Positions 11,353 to 23,968 are shown, counted from the stretch's first letter. The stretch: 64,000 bases of DNA from Bubalus kerabau (GCF_029407905.1 NC_073624.1:2430501-2494500); one strand, 5' to 3'. The notes: generated by a model not told the origin, from the letters alone. Program-made: numbers and translations.

Positions 11353-12000
11353 CTGCCATACACTGATATCTGCATTTGTGGAGTAGCTATGAAAGTCATT
11401 CATTATTTTTCTACTTTTCTTGACCTTTTATAACTGATTTAAATGATATTCTTATATATTATGTAAAATAAGCCATTTGTCTTGAGATAGAAGTCTGCCA
11501 TGCTGCTATATTGTTTTGCCAATATTTTCTCCCAGTCTGTGTCTTGCCTTTCATTTTCTTAATGAAATGGTGTCTTTTGATGAGAAAAAGCTTTTAATTT
11601 TGAGGAAGCTCAAATTGTCAATTTATTTTCTTTTATGGTTATTGCTTTTTGTAACCTGCTAAGAAACTTTGCCCACTCCAAAATCACGATCACACTCTTT
11701 GGTTTTCTTTTAAAAGTGTCTTAGTGATAGTTTTACACGAAAGACTATAATTACAATTAATTTTTGTGAGCGGTGTGAAATAGGGATTGAATTTCATTTT
11801 TTTCTGTATGGATATCCAATTGTTAGAGTACCATTTATTAAAGAGATTTTCCTTTCTCCATTGAATTATCTCGACATCTTTGTCAAAAATCAATTGCTTT
11901 ATATGTATGAGTCGATCTGGATTCTCTATTATTTTTCATTGATCCATGTATCTAAATGTATGCCATTAACACACTATTCTATTTTTTACAACCTTAAAGT

Positions 12001-12152
12001 GCATGCGTGTCTGACTCTTTGCGTCCAGTTTCCTCTGTCCATGGGATTTTCTAGGCAAGAATACTGGAGTCCGTTGCCATGCCCTCCTCCAGGGGATTGG
12101 AGAAGGAATCAAACCCAGGAATCAAACCCAAGTCTCTTGTATCTCCTGCATA
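12001..12152 (-). mobile_element. Bov-tA SINE, head-truncated
   Basis: The antisense BovB-like half is intact, but the tRNA-derived head end is missing after 'cttgtatctcctgcat'. A small internal duplication (AATCAAACCCA repeated at about 12107 and 12120) is specific to this copy. Confidence 0.8.
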
Positions 12153-12284
12153 AGCACCAATAACTGTTATGAGACTTCCAACTTAGTTCTTAAAAATATT
12201 TTATTCTAGTTTCTTTGCATGGTACTATAAGCTTGAGAGTCATTTGTTACTACCAAAGAAGAGAAAGAGCAAGTAGAAAACCCA

Positions 12285-12335
12285 GAAGAGAGAGAGGGAG
12301 GGAGGTGGTGGGGAGAGAGAGAGAGACGAGATTTT
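12285..12335. repeat. GA-rich simple repeat
   Basis: Runs of GAGA and GGAGG within the L1 ORF2 region. Probably expanded from an A/G-rich stretch. Confidence 0.8.
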
Positions 12336-13236
12336 GAATGAAATTGCATTTACTTTACACATCAGTCTGGGGAGAACTGACATACTAATAACATTATTTC
12401 TCCAAATCTATGAATATGGTATATCTCTGCATTTATTTAGCTCTTCTTTAAATCAATAATCCGTATTTGTATTTTTTAAATAGAAAGGTCACATACGTCT
12501 TTTGTTACTGTTATCCTTAAGTATTTTATTTCCTGATACAAATTAAATTGCTTTAAAAATTATTGATGATATTTAAAAGAGAATGATTGCTGCTATTTTA
12601 TATTAAAAAGGGACTTTATGTTGATTTGATTCCCTTGACCATGCTTAAGTGTACTAAATTATCTGATTTTTTTTAAGATTACTTAAGAAATTTCTATGCA
12701 GCCAATAATGCTATAATATGGACAGGGATAGTTTTCCTTTCTCCCTTCAGATATTTATACCGTTCATATTTTTCTTGGTTCCTTACTCCAGCCAGGACCT
12801 GCAGTATAATGTTAGATAGAAGTGATCAACGCAGATGCTGCGGCCCTGTTCCTGTTATTACAGAGCAAATGCTCAGCATCTCACCGCAGCATCATCACGG
12901 CTGCAGGCTTTCATAGTCGCCCTTTATTTGTTAATGTGATGAATTACACTGATTGATTTTTGAAAAACAAGCATTGTGTTCCTGGGATAAATGCCATTTA
13001 GTCATGGTATATCTTATTTTTATATACTATTGCTTTCTACTCGCTGATGTCACGTTTAGGGCTTTCGTGCCTATAATGATGAGGAGGTCGGTCTATGGCT
13101 TCACTTTTTGTAACATCCTTGTTAGGCTTTATTCTCAAGGCTATACTAGCATCATGCGGCAATTTGCAACACAGCCTCTTTTCTGTTATGCTTTGAAACA
13201 GTGTGTGAGATTGGTAATACTCCTGATAATCAATCA

Positions 13237-14010
13237 GTTCTGTTCAGTCAATCAGTCGTGTCCGACTCTTTGGACCCCCTGAATCGCAGCACGCCAGGCC
13301 TCCCTGTCCATCACTAACTCCCGGAGTTCACTCAAACTCACGCCCATCGAGTCGGTGAAGCCATCCAGCCATCTCATCCTCTGTCGTCCCCTTCTCCTCC
13401 TGCCCCCAATCCCTCCCAGCATCAGGGTCTTTTCCAATGAGTCAACTCTTCACATGAGGTGGCCAAAGTATTGGAGTTTCAGCCTCAGCATCAGTCCTTC
13501 CAATGAACACCCAGGACTGGTCTCCTTTAGGATGGACTGGTTGGATCTCCTTGCAGTCCAAGGGACTCTCAAGAGTCTTCTCCAACACCACAGTTCAAAA
13601 GCATAAATTCTTTGGCACTCAGCTTTCTTAATAGTCCAACTCTCACATCCATACATGACCACTGGAAAAACCATAGCCTTGACTAGACGGACCTTTGTTG
13701 GCAAAGTAATGTCTCTGCTTTTGAATATGCTATCTAGGTTGTCATAACTTTCCTTCCAAAGAGTAAGCGTCTGTTAATTTCATGGCTGCAGTCACCATCT
13801 GCAGTGATTTTGGAGCCCCCCAAAATAAAGTCTGACACTGTTTCCACTATTTCCTCATCTATTTCCCATGAAGTGATGGGACCAGATGCCATGATCTTCA
13901 TTTTCTGAATGTTGAGCTTTAAGCCAACTTTTTCACTCTCCTCTTTCACTTTCATCAAGAGGCTCTTTATTTCCTCTTCACTTTCTGCCATAAGGGTGTG
14001 GTGTCATCAT
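13237..14010 (-). mobile_element. BovB LINE, 5'-truncated
   Basis: Antisense 3' end of BovB reaching back to just before the RT catalytic YADD box, where it stops ('ataagggtgtggtgtcatc'). Coding remnants occupy 13991-13734, 13704-13450 and 13437-13252 on minus. Stops and indels separate them. It interrupts the large L1. The tail at the left reads 'cagttctgttcagtcaatcag', an altered version of the usual CAGTT run. Confidence 0.93.
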
Positions 14011-15608
14011 CAATACTAGGGTTGAATTCATTATTTAGACTATTCTGGCCTAGGGTTTTCATTGCAGAAAGGTATTTAATGATGAACTCAATGCTACTAC
14101 AGACAGAGAGTTGTTTAGAGTTTTTGTTTCTTCGTTTTTTGGTAAATATTTTGCTTGAAGAAATGTATTCATTATATTTAATTTGTAAAAGCAACTGACA
14201 TAGATACATTCATACTATTCTCTTATTGTTCATTGACTGTCTGTGGACCTTTGAGTGATATCCTCGCCTTCACCGTGATATTGGTCGTTTGCAGCTTTTC
14301 TTTCCCCTTCCCCTTTGTGGGGTGTATGTGTGTGTGTAAATGTATTCTTTATTATCTGTGTTGCGAAGGTTCTACCAATTTTATTAACCTTTTCAAAGAA
14401 CTTTTTTCACTGTGTTAATTTCTTAATTGCAGGTTTTCTATTTCATTTAATTCTGCTCTTACCTTTATTGTTTTTATTACACTACTTTCTCTGGAAATAA
14501 TTTGCCCTTATTTTTCTAGCTTCTTAAGGTAGATCATTAACTTCAAATTTTTATTGCCTTATAATTACTCATGTAAATTTATCAGTTTCTCTCCAAGCCT
14601 TGGTTTAACCTTGGCTCATAAATTTTGATGTGTGGTGCTATTATTTCCTCTATTTAAAAATATTTTTTAAATTTTCACTGTGATCTGGCCTTTGACTCGT
14701 GGGTTATTTGCAACTGTGTACCCACTTGCCAACTATTTGGGTATTTTACTGTTATTTAATTTCTCATTTAACTGTGATGTCTTTGTTGTGTTTCGGTATC
14801 AGGGTTATGCTGGCATCACAGAACAATCTGTGAACGATTCCCTCCTGCTCTATTTAATGGCACTGTGACCAGAGAGTATGGTTGTTATTTCAATCTTACA
14901 AAATTTACTGAGACTTATTTTACATCACAGCATATGGCCATTCCACCCTGGTGAACTTCCTATTTACAGAGGAAAAGAATGTGTACCCTGCAATTGTCAA
15001 ACAGAGTGTTCACAAATGTCAATTAGATCAGGTTTGTTGATAGTTTTTTTTTTTTAATCTTCCATATCTTTAATGAATTTGTGTCTATTTGTTCTATCAT
15101 ACAGAAATATAGGTGTTAAAATGTCCACGTCAGATTATAAATATATCTTTTCTCCCTCTAGTTTTCCAGTTTCTGCTTCATGTATTTAATTCATTAACAA
15201 TATGGTTCCACAATGAAGAAAATACTAAGGAGTCATCAAAAACCCAACAGAACAAATAAAATGAATTCATCAAGATCACAAGATAAAATTTCCATACACA
15301 AAAATTAATTACACTTCTACATACTAGTAATGAGCTAACTGAAAGTGAAATTTTAAAAAAGAATTCCACTCAAAATAGCATTGAAAGGAATAAAATATTT
15401 AGGAATAAATTTAACAAATAAAGTATAACTTGTACATTTAAAACTATAAAGTTGCTGAGATAAATTAAAGATATAAATAAAAAACATTCCATGTTCATGG
15501 ATTGAAAAACTGTATTTGCTAGGATGGTAATTCTTCCTCAAACTGATTCACAGATCCAGTGAAGCCCTAAATATAATATTCTCAGATTTTTTTTTAATAT
15601 TATAGAAA

Positions 15609-15816
15609 GAAAGTGTTGGTCACTCAGTTGTGTCCGACTCTTTGCAACCCTATGGACTGTAGCCTGCCAGGCTCCTCTGTCCATGGAATTTCCAAGGCAA
15701 GAATACTGGAATGGGTTGCCATTTCCTTCTCCCGGGGATCTTCTGGACCAAGAGACTGAACCTGGGTCTCCTGCATTGCAGGCAGATTCTTTACCATCTG
15801 AGCCATCAGGGAAGCT
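15609..15816 (-). mobile_element. Bov-tA SINE
   Basis: Complete antisense copy with little divergence from the family, including 'ccatggaatttccaaggcaa' in the middle and a full tRNA head at the right. It probably inserted later than several others here. Confidence 0.9.
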
Positions 15817-16111
15817 CCTTCATATTACATGTGGACCCTAAAGCAAATACAAAAGTCCTAAAAGAGCAAAAGTCATTTTGAAAAAGAAGAATAAAGTTTG
15901 AGGACTTATTCTTCCCCATTTCCAAACTTACGCATTGGTGGTATTGGCATAAGGATAGACCTATAGATCACTGGAACAGAATTAAGAGTCTAGAAATAAA
16001 TCCCAACATTCAGGGTCAGCTGTGGAGGAATGGGAGTTCAGGGGAGGGAGACTTAGATGTTCACCGTACACCGTCTGCAGAATTAACTCAAAACGTATCA
16101 GAGGTCTGACC

Positions 16112-16386
16112 GTAATCATTCTAAGCTTGCCAATGCAGCAGCCGCAGGTTCAGTCCCCTGTCTAGGAAGGTCGTACCGGCCGCAGAGCAGCTAAAGCCCT
16201 GTTAGCCGCAACTACGGAGCACACGCACCCTAGAGCCTGTGTGCCACGACAGGAGAAGGCACTGCGGTGAGACCCATGCGCTGCAGTGAAGAGCAGCCAC
16301 TGACCCCCGCAAGGAGAGAAAGCCCGGGAGCGGCAGCGAAGACCCTGTGCAACCAGATAAACAAGTAAACTTTTAAATGTCACGAT
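16112..16386 (+). mobile_element. CHR-type SINE
   Basis: Sense copy. The tRNA-like head is eroded, but 'gccaatgcagcagccgcagg' and the GC-rich body ('gttagccgcaactacggagc', 'gccacgacaggagaagg') followed by 'cagataaacaagtaaac' are characteristic. It interrupts the sense L1. Confidence 0.8.
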
Positions 16387-16600
16387 TAAAAAAATCAATC
16401 AGCTCATCATAAACCCATTGATTCCACACAAGATAAACACAAGCATCTTTCTACACAAAGGCTTGTTCTGGAAATGTCCCTGCAGTTTTGCTTGTGATAG
16501 CACAAAGTTGGAAACAAGCCCAGGGTCCATCCACTGTCGAACAGAGCATCAGAGCGTCAGCGAGCTAAACAGTGGAATTCTCCTTAATGAAGAGGGTTCC

Positions 16601-17923
16601 AAAGTTCCCTGTTTTCTCTCTGCTGTTTCATCTTGGATTGCTCCTCTAGGAACACCTTCAAGCTGAGGTTATCTCCTGCGAGGTCTGATCTGCTCTTCAC
16701 CTGCTCCAGTACACTTTTCACCTCTCGCGTTGCAGCTTTCATCTCTAGAAGTTTAATGTGGGCCTTTTTGGTATCTACAGTGCCTCTGTGGGACGTTTTC
16801 AACATATGGATTCCGGTGATCCTATTTTAATGCTGTGGCTGCCATATGCTAAGGCCCATCACATTAATGTTTCTCATCAGACTCTACAAATGAACGACCA
16901 AGCACGGCACACTTTCCTGGCATGTAGGCAGACGGCGCCACGCGTCTCTGCAAATCACCTCCTAGAGTGCACGCAGCCAAGGCTGTGTCCTTCCCTGGAT
17001 CACAGGAGGGAAGCGTTCTCTTGCTCTGAACCGGAAGCGGCAACACTCACGTGAAGACCGCGGCCCACACCTTGAGGCGCGCTCATCTAGGGCCCACCTG
17101 GATCTTTCTGTGCTCAGGTGCACATCCATTCACCCAAGAAACACATCGTGAGCACCCCCAGAAGGGCCCAGCAGCGGTCGGGCACAAGCACAGAGGGAGG
17201 GCTCTCCGCTTGGACGAGGGTGCAGGAGCGTGCCCCAGGGAGACTGCCAACGGGGGAGGGGCGAGAGGCGGGCGGTCCACGGAGGGCGGGCGGCGCCCAG
17301 CAGAGGGCGCTCGGGATCAGCCCTCGGGCAGCAGGCATCAGGGTCGCCCATACGCTTCCTTGAGCGCCTCTCCCGGTGGGTCTGTGGGGTGCGCCGGTCC
17401 CCGAAAGGGCTGTCACAGAGCGCTGGGGAGAGGACGAAAATTGAACGCAGGCATTTAGAGATGTTTATGGAAAATTGACAGAATAATTTTACGTCTGTTG
17501 AAATTATTAATAAAAGCGTGGAGTCTGTTTTGTATTGCCTTTTGATTTCATTTTCTGAGTAATTTCTTTTTGCTGTAAATTTCAAAATACCATCTGTGAT
17601 GGACAGGAAAAAAGAAAAATTCCTCCTCCACCACAGATGATGAAAAATGCACCCAGCGCTTGCATCTCAATAGAGGTGAAGCCCCAGGGGCAGGATGGCG
17701 GGTGAGGCCAGGCAGTGGGCAGGTGGACAGGACCCGGGCTGGGAGAAGTCAGGTGGCCCTAACTGGAGCTCCCAGAAGGGTGGACGCTCTCGGATCTGCC
17801 TTCTAGATGGTTCTGGTAACGGTATCAGGGATGGAGTAGGAGGCGGCTGGTAAGGAGGAGCAAACTCTGGGCTTGCAACTAGTCAGAGACATTTTCCCAG
17901 AGTCCTGGGGGCCCTTTCTGGGC
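16601..17923. other. Unique sequence, GC-rich in the middle
   Basis: No repeat named. Several overlapping frames of 80-151 codons between 17050 and 17585 reflect high GC and few stops rather than a gene; none has a recognisable domain. 'aataaaagcg' near 17509 is an isolated AATAAA with nothing to tie it to a transcript. Confidence 0.4.
17040..17460. other. CpG-dense patch, possible small CpG island
   Basis: Seen by eye: a run of CpG dinucleotides uncommon in the rest of the window, e.g. 'gaccgcggccc', 'gaggcgggcggtccacgg' and 'gggcggcgcccagcag'. It carries no repeat I recognise. Persistence of CpG suggests low germline methylation. It could be an orphan island or an alternative promoter; no transcript is evident. 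Confidence 0.4.
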
Positions 17924-17931
17924 AGCGGGTG

Positions 17932-18153
17932 AAGGTGTCAGTAGCTCACTTGTGTCTAACTCTTTGCGACCCCGTGGACTGCAGCCCACCAGACTCCTCT
18001 GTCCATGGAATTCTCCAGGCAAGAACACTGGAGTGGGTTGCCATGCCCTTCTTCGGGGGATGTTCCTGACTCGGGGATCAACCCGGGTCTCTTGCATGGC
18101 CTCCTGCATTGCAGGCAGATTCTTTACCGTCTGAGCCACCGGGGAAGCGGGGA
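17932..18153 (-). mobile_element. Bov-tA SINE
   Basis: Antisense copy. AGCGGGTG at 17924-17931 and 18154-18161 is a likely TSD. Near the head there is a small duplication of the 'cttgcatgg/ctcctgcattg' word, making this copy slightly longer than its relatives. Confidence 0.88.
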
Positions 18154-18161
18154 AGCGGGTG

Positions 18162-19489
18162 GGGGTGGGACACGTCAGGAGCTGTCAGTCAAGGAGCTGC
18201 CCCTCCCCTATCCCACCCCCGCTTCCCGAACCCCACCCTTGGTTCCACCCAGCCCTTCCCCTCTAGTGCCATGGAGGGAGGATTTGTAAGGAAGAAAGAA
18301 AGGGGGTTCCCTTTTATTTCTGCTCTGGGGAGAAGTTTAGTGTTTTTTAATCCCTCAAAATTGGAGTCCAAACCAGCCGGACACCTCTCCGTCACCCGGT
18401 GGAAAAAGACAGCGCCGCGCAGGGGGTGTTTGGAGGCTGCAGACAAACGCAGAAATAGGGAGGGGTGAAGAGTGAGTCACAGCGACCCTCTGCCAACTAC
18501 AGTTTCAGTTTTAAAATCCGTCCCTTCTTCTGCAGCTACTGACTTTCCAAGGGAAGTAGACAAGTATCTAAGAGATCCTCCCGGTGCTCTTGTTTGCTAT
18601 AACTCCCTGAAAAGAGCCAAGACCCGCGGCCTTGCTGGAATCATTTCCAATGTCCTACGAGGGGTGAGGGCGCTGACCTTCCCCTAAGCCCCCAGCGCTG
18701 CTGGCCGCCTCGGCTCTGGGCTCAGCCCAGAAGCCCCCTCAGTGGTGCCGAAGGGACCCGGGAAGCTGCAGAGGGAACCTCTTTTCTCCGAGGGTGAGAG
18801 TCCTCGCAGACCCCGATGCAGGTCACCTGCCCAGACCTCACCTGAGCTTGAAGATCCCCCCAGACCCCGCGACGCTCCAGAACCCCCAGAGTGCTCTCCA
18901 CCTGAGCCCTGGTCCTCTAACGAGCCTCCAAAATGAAGGTCACACCCTGGCTTCCGCCTTTACTGCCTCTTAGCGGGTCCAAACGTGGGCGCCACAACAG
19001 GTAAGAGAGAAGAACTAAGCATTGCGGGCCGAGCCCCCAGCTGCAAGCCACCCCTACCTGGCTCCAGACCTGGCGGTTAGCGCTGAGACTGGAGGCATCA
19101 TAAAAGGCGACCCGAGAAAGCAGGAGGCTCAGAGTGACGTGGGCTGCGGCTCCCTGGAGGATCTCTCTCCTCTGAGCCAAGCATATGGGAAAGGCCACCA
19201 GCTAGAGGGGACACTGTCCCCGCCCACAGCCCCTCACCAGCTAAGGCGGCTAACGTCCCCAGGGAATTGAGGTCACAATGTGAATAATGATATTGAGGGA
19301 CCGTGATTAAAATACAAGGATCTATATAGACAAAATAGAAACAAGACATACTTATTTTTAAAGTGATAACAATGCCAGAAGCACATTGTAGTCCCAGGAG
19401 GACAGTGAAGACAGAAAACGCAGTAAAAAAATAAATAAAACTGACCACCAAAAATTAGCAAGAAATAGAAAATAGTAAACCTTGAACTG
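18162..19489. other. Unique sequence, no gene recognised
   Basis: Mixed GC. A proline-rich frame (18742-18936) and other short frames have no family resemblance. The stretch 18480-18700 is free of recognised repeats and could be conserved non-coding DNA, but nothing in the sequence proves it. Confidence 0.4.
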
Positions 19490-20338
19490 AAAGAATTCAG
19501 AATGCCCTAAAACAACAAATAAGGGGAAAAGCAAAAGTAGATAAAGTCAATTTCAAAACATCAAAGATAAAAACATCTAAATGCTTCCAGAAAAAGTCTT
19601 TTAAAATCATGCACGTAAATATGAATAGGAATCAAGTTGTATCATACGTGTCAGTGTCACGGGCGAGGCAATGGTATAATCATCTTTACATATTAAAGGA
19701 AAATGATGCTCAGACTTCGAGCAAGCTCATCTATTATTTAATGCTAGGGTAAGATAAGATTTGTCAGGCATATGAAAAGATTGATGAATCTGACTACAGT
19801 GAAATTAGGAGCTTCTGTTCCTCAAAAGACACTCTAGGAGAATGAAAAAACAAGACACAGAATAGAAAAGATTTTTGCAGTACCTGTAACCAAAAAAGTT
19901 CATATTAAAAAATCTTACCAGTCAATAAAAAAGAGAAACAACTCAAAAGAAAAATGGCTAAAAGAATGCGAACAGATCCTTCAGATACTTAAAAACAGAA
20001 GCAGAGTGGCTAGCATCGCACATGACAAATATCCTCTCATCAGTAATCAGGGAAAGGCAAGGCAGACCGTGCCAACACGTGCCTCTCTCACCAGCATGCC
20101 CACCAAGACACGCGGGCATGCTCACAGCAGCCTGGCCTGCAAAGCCGGAAACGGGAAACTGACCAGCAGCCATCAGCACGGTGAAACTCACAATACGTAC
20201 TAGACTGTGCCGGATATAAGAGAGGTCCGGATGCATGCGAGGCACGGATGCAATGCCAAAATACACCTTTCAGCGAAACAGGAAGACTTGTGATTCCACC
20301 CTTGTGAAATCCAGGCGATGGTTCCGTTTGTGTGAGGT
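19490..20338 (+). mobile_element. Ancient L1 ORF2 C-terminus and 3' UTR
   Basis: Sense order of old L1: 'cttctgttcctcaaaagaca' (19812), 'aagacacagaatagaaaag' (19852), 'aaatggctaaaagaatgcga' (19952) and 'tcatcagtaatcagggaaag' (20037). It then passes into decayed 3' sequence. All frames are broken. Confidence 0.6.
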
Positions 20339-20345
20339 TCATCAG

Positions 20346-20561
20346 CGCATGCTTGCTAAGTCCCTTCAGTTGCGTCTGACTCTTAGCAACCCTATGCACT
20401 ATAGCCTTCTAGGCTCCTCTGTCCATGGGATTCTCCTAGCAAGAATGGGTTGCCGTGCCCTCCTCCAGTGGATTTTCCCAACCCAGGATCATACCTGCAT
20501 CTCTCAAATCTCCTGTCTTGGCAGACAGACTCTTTACCACTAGCACCACCTGGGAAGAAAC
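20346..20561 (-). mobile_element. Bov-tA SINE
   Basis: Diverged antisense copy inserted at the end of an old L1. TCATCAG at 20339-20345 and 20562-20568 is a short candidate TSD. It lacks the usual 'tactggagtg' in the centre through a small deletion near 20445. Confidence 0.85.
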
Positions 20562-20568
20562 TCATCAG

Positions 20569-21229
20569 ATGCAGAATTAAATGTCTGGTGATAAAGCAAC
20601 AAAGCATGGACAAGACTATCTCAAAGGCCAAGGTCGTTGTTACCTAGAGGAGCAAGGGCTGGGGATCCTAGGCTGCAGGTAACACTGTATCCCGTGGCCA
20701 GGGAGCTGGCTCCAAAGGAGTCTCATTTACCCATTTGTCAACCTGTATGTATGCTCTGTGCCCTTTACAATGCATCTGTGTTAAAATTCAGGAAAAGAAG
20801 TAAAAAATGAGATAGGGAGGAAGGAAGGAAAGAGGGAGGGAGAAAAGAAGGCAAGAAAGAAAGGGGGAAGAAGGGAGGAGGGAGGGAAGTGGGGGGATGG
20901 AGAGGGGAGGGATGGAAAAGAGATTCACGTCAGGGAGTACCTGAGGGGAAGACAGGTGGCTCTTCTCCAGGAAGACGGACAGAACTGTGGTCCTCAGCAG
21001 GGCTCCAGCCCCCCACACTGAGAACTACTTCTCAGCCACAAGAGCAGGTTCTCCAAGACTCTAAGTCCAGAGTACTTATGCATTCATTTATACTGAGAAA
21101 TAAAAAGAGGTTCGACCATCTACATAAGCTAATGAATGAACTCACTTAAAAGGAGGTGTATGGAAAGTTTACAAAGGTTGGTTCAATTTTTACAATAAGA
21201 AATTTATAAAAATACAAGGTAACACTTTT
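20569..21229. other. Unique sequence around a purine tract
   Basis: Apart from the GGAA-rich tract listed separately, I recognise nothing here. Frames up to 86 codons have no features. Confidence 0.4.
20800..20925. repeat. GGAA/GGGA purine-rich low-complexity tract
   Basis: About 125 bp almost free of pyrimidines on plus ('gggaggaaggaaggaaagag...'). Imperfect GGAA and GGGA units suggest an old microsatellite. Confidence 0.85.
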
Positions 21230-21548
21230 CATTATTAGACTAAGTAGCTGTTAAGGTGAGAAGCATCACTGTGACAAAGAGCAATGTTATATCCTGACAA
21301 AACAGAATAATAGATCAAGAAGATATAGTAGTTGTGAATATATATGCCTTTTAAAATATCATATCACAATATATAAAGTAACAACTGACAGAATTATGAG
21401 GGAAAATAGAGGCAGCAAAATTTATTATTCAAGATCTTAACAAAGCCCTCTTAGAAACTGGTAGATCAGAGGAACAAAAAAGCCAAAAACAAAAAGGCAT
21501 AAATACATATAAAGTTTGAATGACAAGATTAATAAAAAGCTCTAAGTA

Positions 21549-21576
21549 AAATGTGTGTGTGTGTCTGTGTGTGTAT
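21549..21576. repeat. (TG)n microsatellite
   Basis: 'aaatgtgtgtgtgtgtctgt' followed by further TG units. Short and interrupted. Confidence 0.85.
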
Positions 21577-22764
21577 AGGGGACCTTTCACAACCACAGAT
21601 AAGGAAGCAGATTGGAAGGTCTGACACCCAAACAATCCATCCAGGCATAATATATTCTCTGAGCAATAAGATTAGAAATCAATAACAAAAGATGATTAAA
21701 AATAAATAAAACCCCATATGTCCACAAACGAAATAATCAATCATTCTGCTAAAAAAACACTAGGACAGAGTAAAGCATAAAAAACACACGAGACAACACA
21801 GCCAGACTACAGCGACTGCTGCCCATGTTTAAACATCATCAGAGAATAAGGAAGAACATGGAAGAAAGGAGCTAAACATTCAACTCAAGGAGAAAACAAG
21901 AGAGAAACAGAAGCAACCCGAAGAAACAAGAGAAAAGGAAGCGCAACAGATAAGAACAGAAATCAATGAAATAGAGAAGATTAGCAAAACCAAAACCTCT
22001 GTCTCTAAAGGATTAGCAAAATACACAAACCTCTGGCAAATCTGATCAATAAAGTGAGGGGAAGATGCAAATCTGCAGAACACAGAACCCGAAAGAGAAA
22101 ACAACTATATGAGCAACAGAGATTTTCTGAGATGAAGCCATCCATTTGAAAAGAGAAGTAAAATGGATCAATCCCTCAGAGAGACAATATCCCCAATTGC
22201 AGCAAGAAGAAGTAGAAGATTTCAATTTAAAATGTGCAATGGTAATTAAACTCCTCCCAAGGGAAAACAAAACAAAACAAAACAACCACAGAACCAGGCC
22301 TAGAAAGCTCCACAGAAAGTCACGTCGGAAGTTCAAAGGAGAATTTCTGTCTCCAGAAGTTTCAAGTTGTTCCAGATAATGAGAACACTTTTATTAATTT
22401 TAAACACCTAGGGTTCTGTTGATTCCAAAGCTGTCAAAAAAACACTTCAAAAAGCAAAGTAAAGACTCATTTCACTTATAAATAAGCTTATTTATATATT
22501 TTCTAATTGACTTTAACATTGCGTCAAAAATAATATATCATCATAAGTAGAGTTTATCAAAGGAATGAAAAGAAGGTTGAACATCAGAAAATCTATGAAC
22601 GCAATTTACCACTGTAAGGTACTAAGTTAATAAAGCAAAAAATATTGACTAGGTCAGTAGAAGTCCAAAAAGTTGTACTTGGAAATATACAACGTATTTT
22701 TAAATAAAAACTCAGAAAACTGGAAATAAAGGGGAATTTTCTTTTTCAGATAACTATGAACTTA

Positions 22765-23032
22765 TACTGAGAAGGCAATGGCATCCCACTCCAGTACTCT
22801 TGCCTGGAAAATCCCATGGACGGAGGAGCCTGGTAGGCGGCAGTCCATGGGCTCACACAGAGTTGGACATGACTGAGCGACTTCACTTTCACTTTTCACT
22901 TTCATGCATTGGAGAAGGAAATGGCAACCCCCTCCAGTGTTCTTGTCTGGAGAATCCCAGGGACGGGGAAGCCTGGTGGGCTGCTGTCTATGGGGTCGCA
23001 CAGAGTTGGACACGACTGAAGTGACTTCCAGC
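22765..23032 (+). mobile_element. BOV-A2 dimeric SINE with TSD
   Basis: Two BovB-derived monomers joined by the CACTTTCACTTTTCACTTTC linker near 22883. Monomer 1 starts 'gagaaggcaatggcatccca'; monomer 2 starts 'ggagaaggaaatggcaaccc'. ATGAACTTA occurs at 22756-22764 and 23033-23041, fixing the ends. It sits inside the ancient L1. Confidence 0.95.
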
Positions 23033-23802
23033 ATGAACTTACATTCTATAGCAATCACCATATTCAGTGAATTAATTTGAGACATGACTCCTTAAAGACC
23101 AGAACAAGAAATCAACCATTACTATCTTTCCTTGCAATACCCTGACCAAGGGAAAATTAAGAGAACAATCTTAATTTAGCTAGAGTTAGAAGAACTTATC
23201 AAGAAGAGTGAAAGTGGTCCTTATTTGTAGACGATATGATCACGTAAACAGAAAAGTCATCAGAATCAATAGATAAAATATCAGAATTGACAAAAGTTCC
23301 ACAAAATTAAGAGGTTCAATGTTACAATGCAATAGTGTTCCTTCCCACTGGTCATTTCTAACTAAAACACATCATAGCAAAACAATATAACCTCTACAAT
23401 AGCTAGAAAAGCTACAATGTGTCCAAGAAGAAATATAATAAAGAATTCATGATACTTTGATGGAAAAAGTTGTAAAATTTATTCAAGTATATAAAGAAAG
23501 ATCAAAATAGAGGGAAAATATACCATATCCAATGACAGGATGGCTTAGCCTTCAGAGAGATGGCAATTCTAATTCTTTGCAAAAGCCTTATTTTAATGAG
23601 AGTTCAATGAAATTTTTCAAGAGTAAGTTTTGCAAACTTCAACAATCTTATTTTAACATTGATATGGAAGCATAAAGTCTATGAAAGAAGTCAATTTCAG
23701 AAAGAGGAGAAGAGTGAAAGGGGACTTAGCCTACAAGATATGAAGAAATTCTACAAAGCACTAATTTTAAAGAAATGTGGTTTGGGTATAGAATTATTGA
23801 AT

Positions 23803-23968
23803 TGTTGTTTAGTCACTCAGTTGTGTCTGACTCTTTGCGACCCCCATGAACTGCAGCACACCAGGCTTCACTGTCCTTCACTGTCTCTCAGAGTTTGCTC
23901 AAGCTCATGTCCATTGAGTCAGTGATGCCATCCAGCCATCTCAACCTCTGCCACCCCCTTCTCCTCAC
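23803..23968 (-). mobile_element. BovB 3' fragment
   Basis: Antisense 3' tail and last codons of BovB, starting with the 'ttgttgtttagtc' tail. It breaks off after 'ccttctcctcacc' inside the ancient L1. Confidence 0.88.

Larger units (their letters stand above)
10160..15178 (-). mobile_element. Large decayed L1 (3' UTR plus much of ORF2), interrupted
   Basis: Pieces at 10160-10810, 10986-11078, 11353-12000, 12153-13236 and 14011-15178 follow the antisense order of an old L1. The 3' UTR ('ggcttctttcactcacc', 10406) comes first, then the ORF2 C-terminus ('tattttctcccagtctgtg', 11523), the reverse-transcriptase region ('ttcctgggataaatgcca', 12979), and finally ORF2 upstream of RT ('aaccttttcaaagaac', 14386). 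Four later insertions split it. All frames are broken. A 5' end is not present. Confidence 0.75.
15185..16600 (+). mobile_element. Old L1 ORF2 fragment in sense, interrupted by two SINEs
   Basis: Pieces at 15185-15608, 15817-16111 and 16387-16600 run in sense order through the C-terminal half of ORF2: 'aggaataaatttaac' near 15401, 'attccatgttcatggattg' near 15486, 'tggcataaggatagacc' near 15943. They end in 3' UTR-like sequence ('gcacaaagttggaaacaagc', 16501). The covered part overlaps, in consensus terms, what the adjacent minus-strand L1 already contains, so this is a different copy. Confidence 0.65.

Noticed and set aside
15170..16600. 5' inversion (twin priming) of the 10.2-15.2 kb L1
   Set aside because: The plus-strand piece covers ORF2 parts already present in the minus-strand piece, so it is better read as a second L1 copy.
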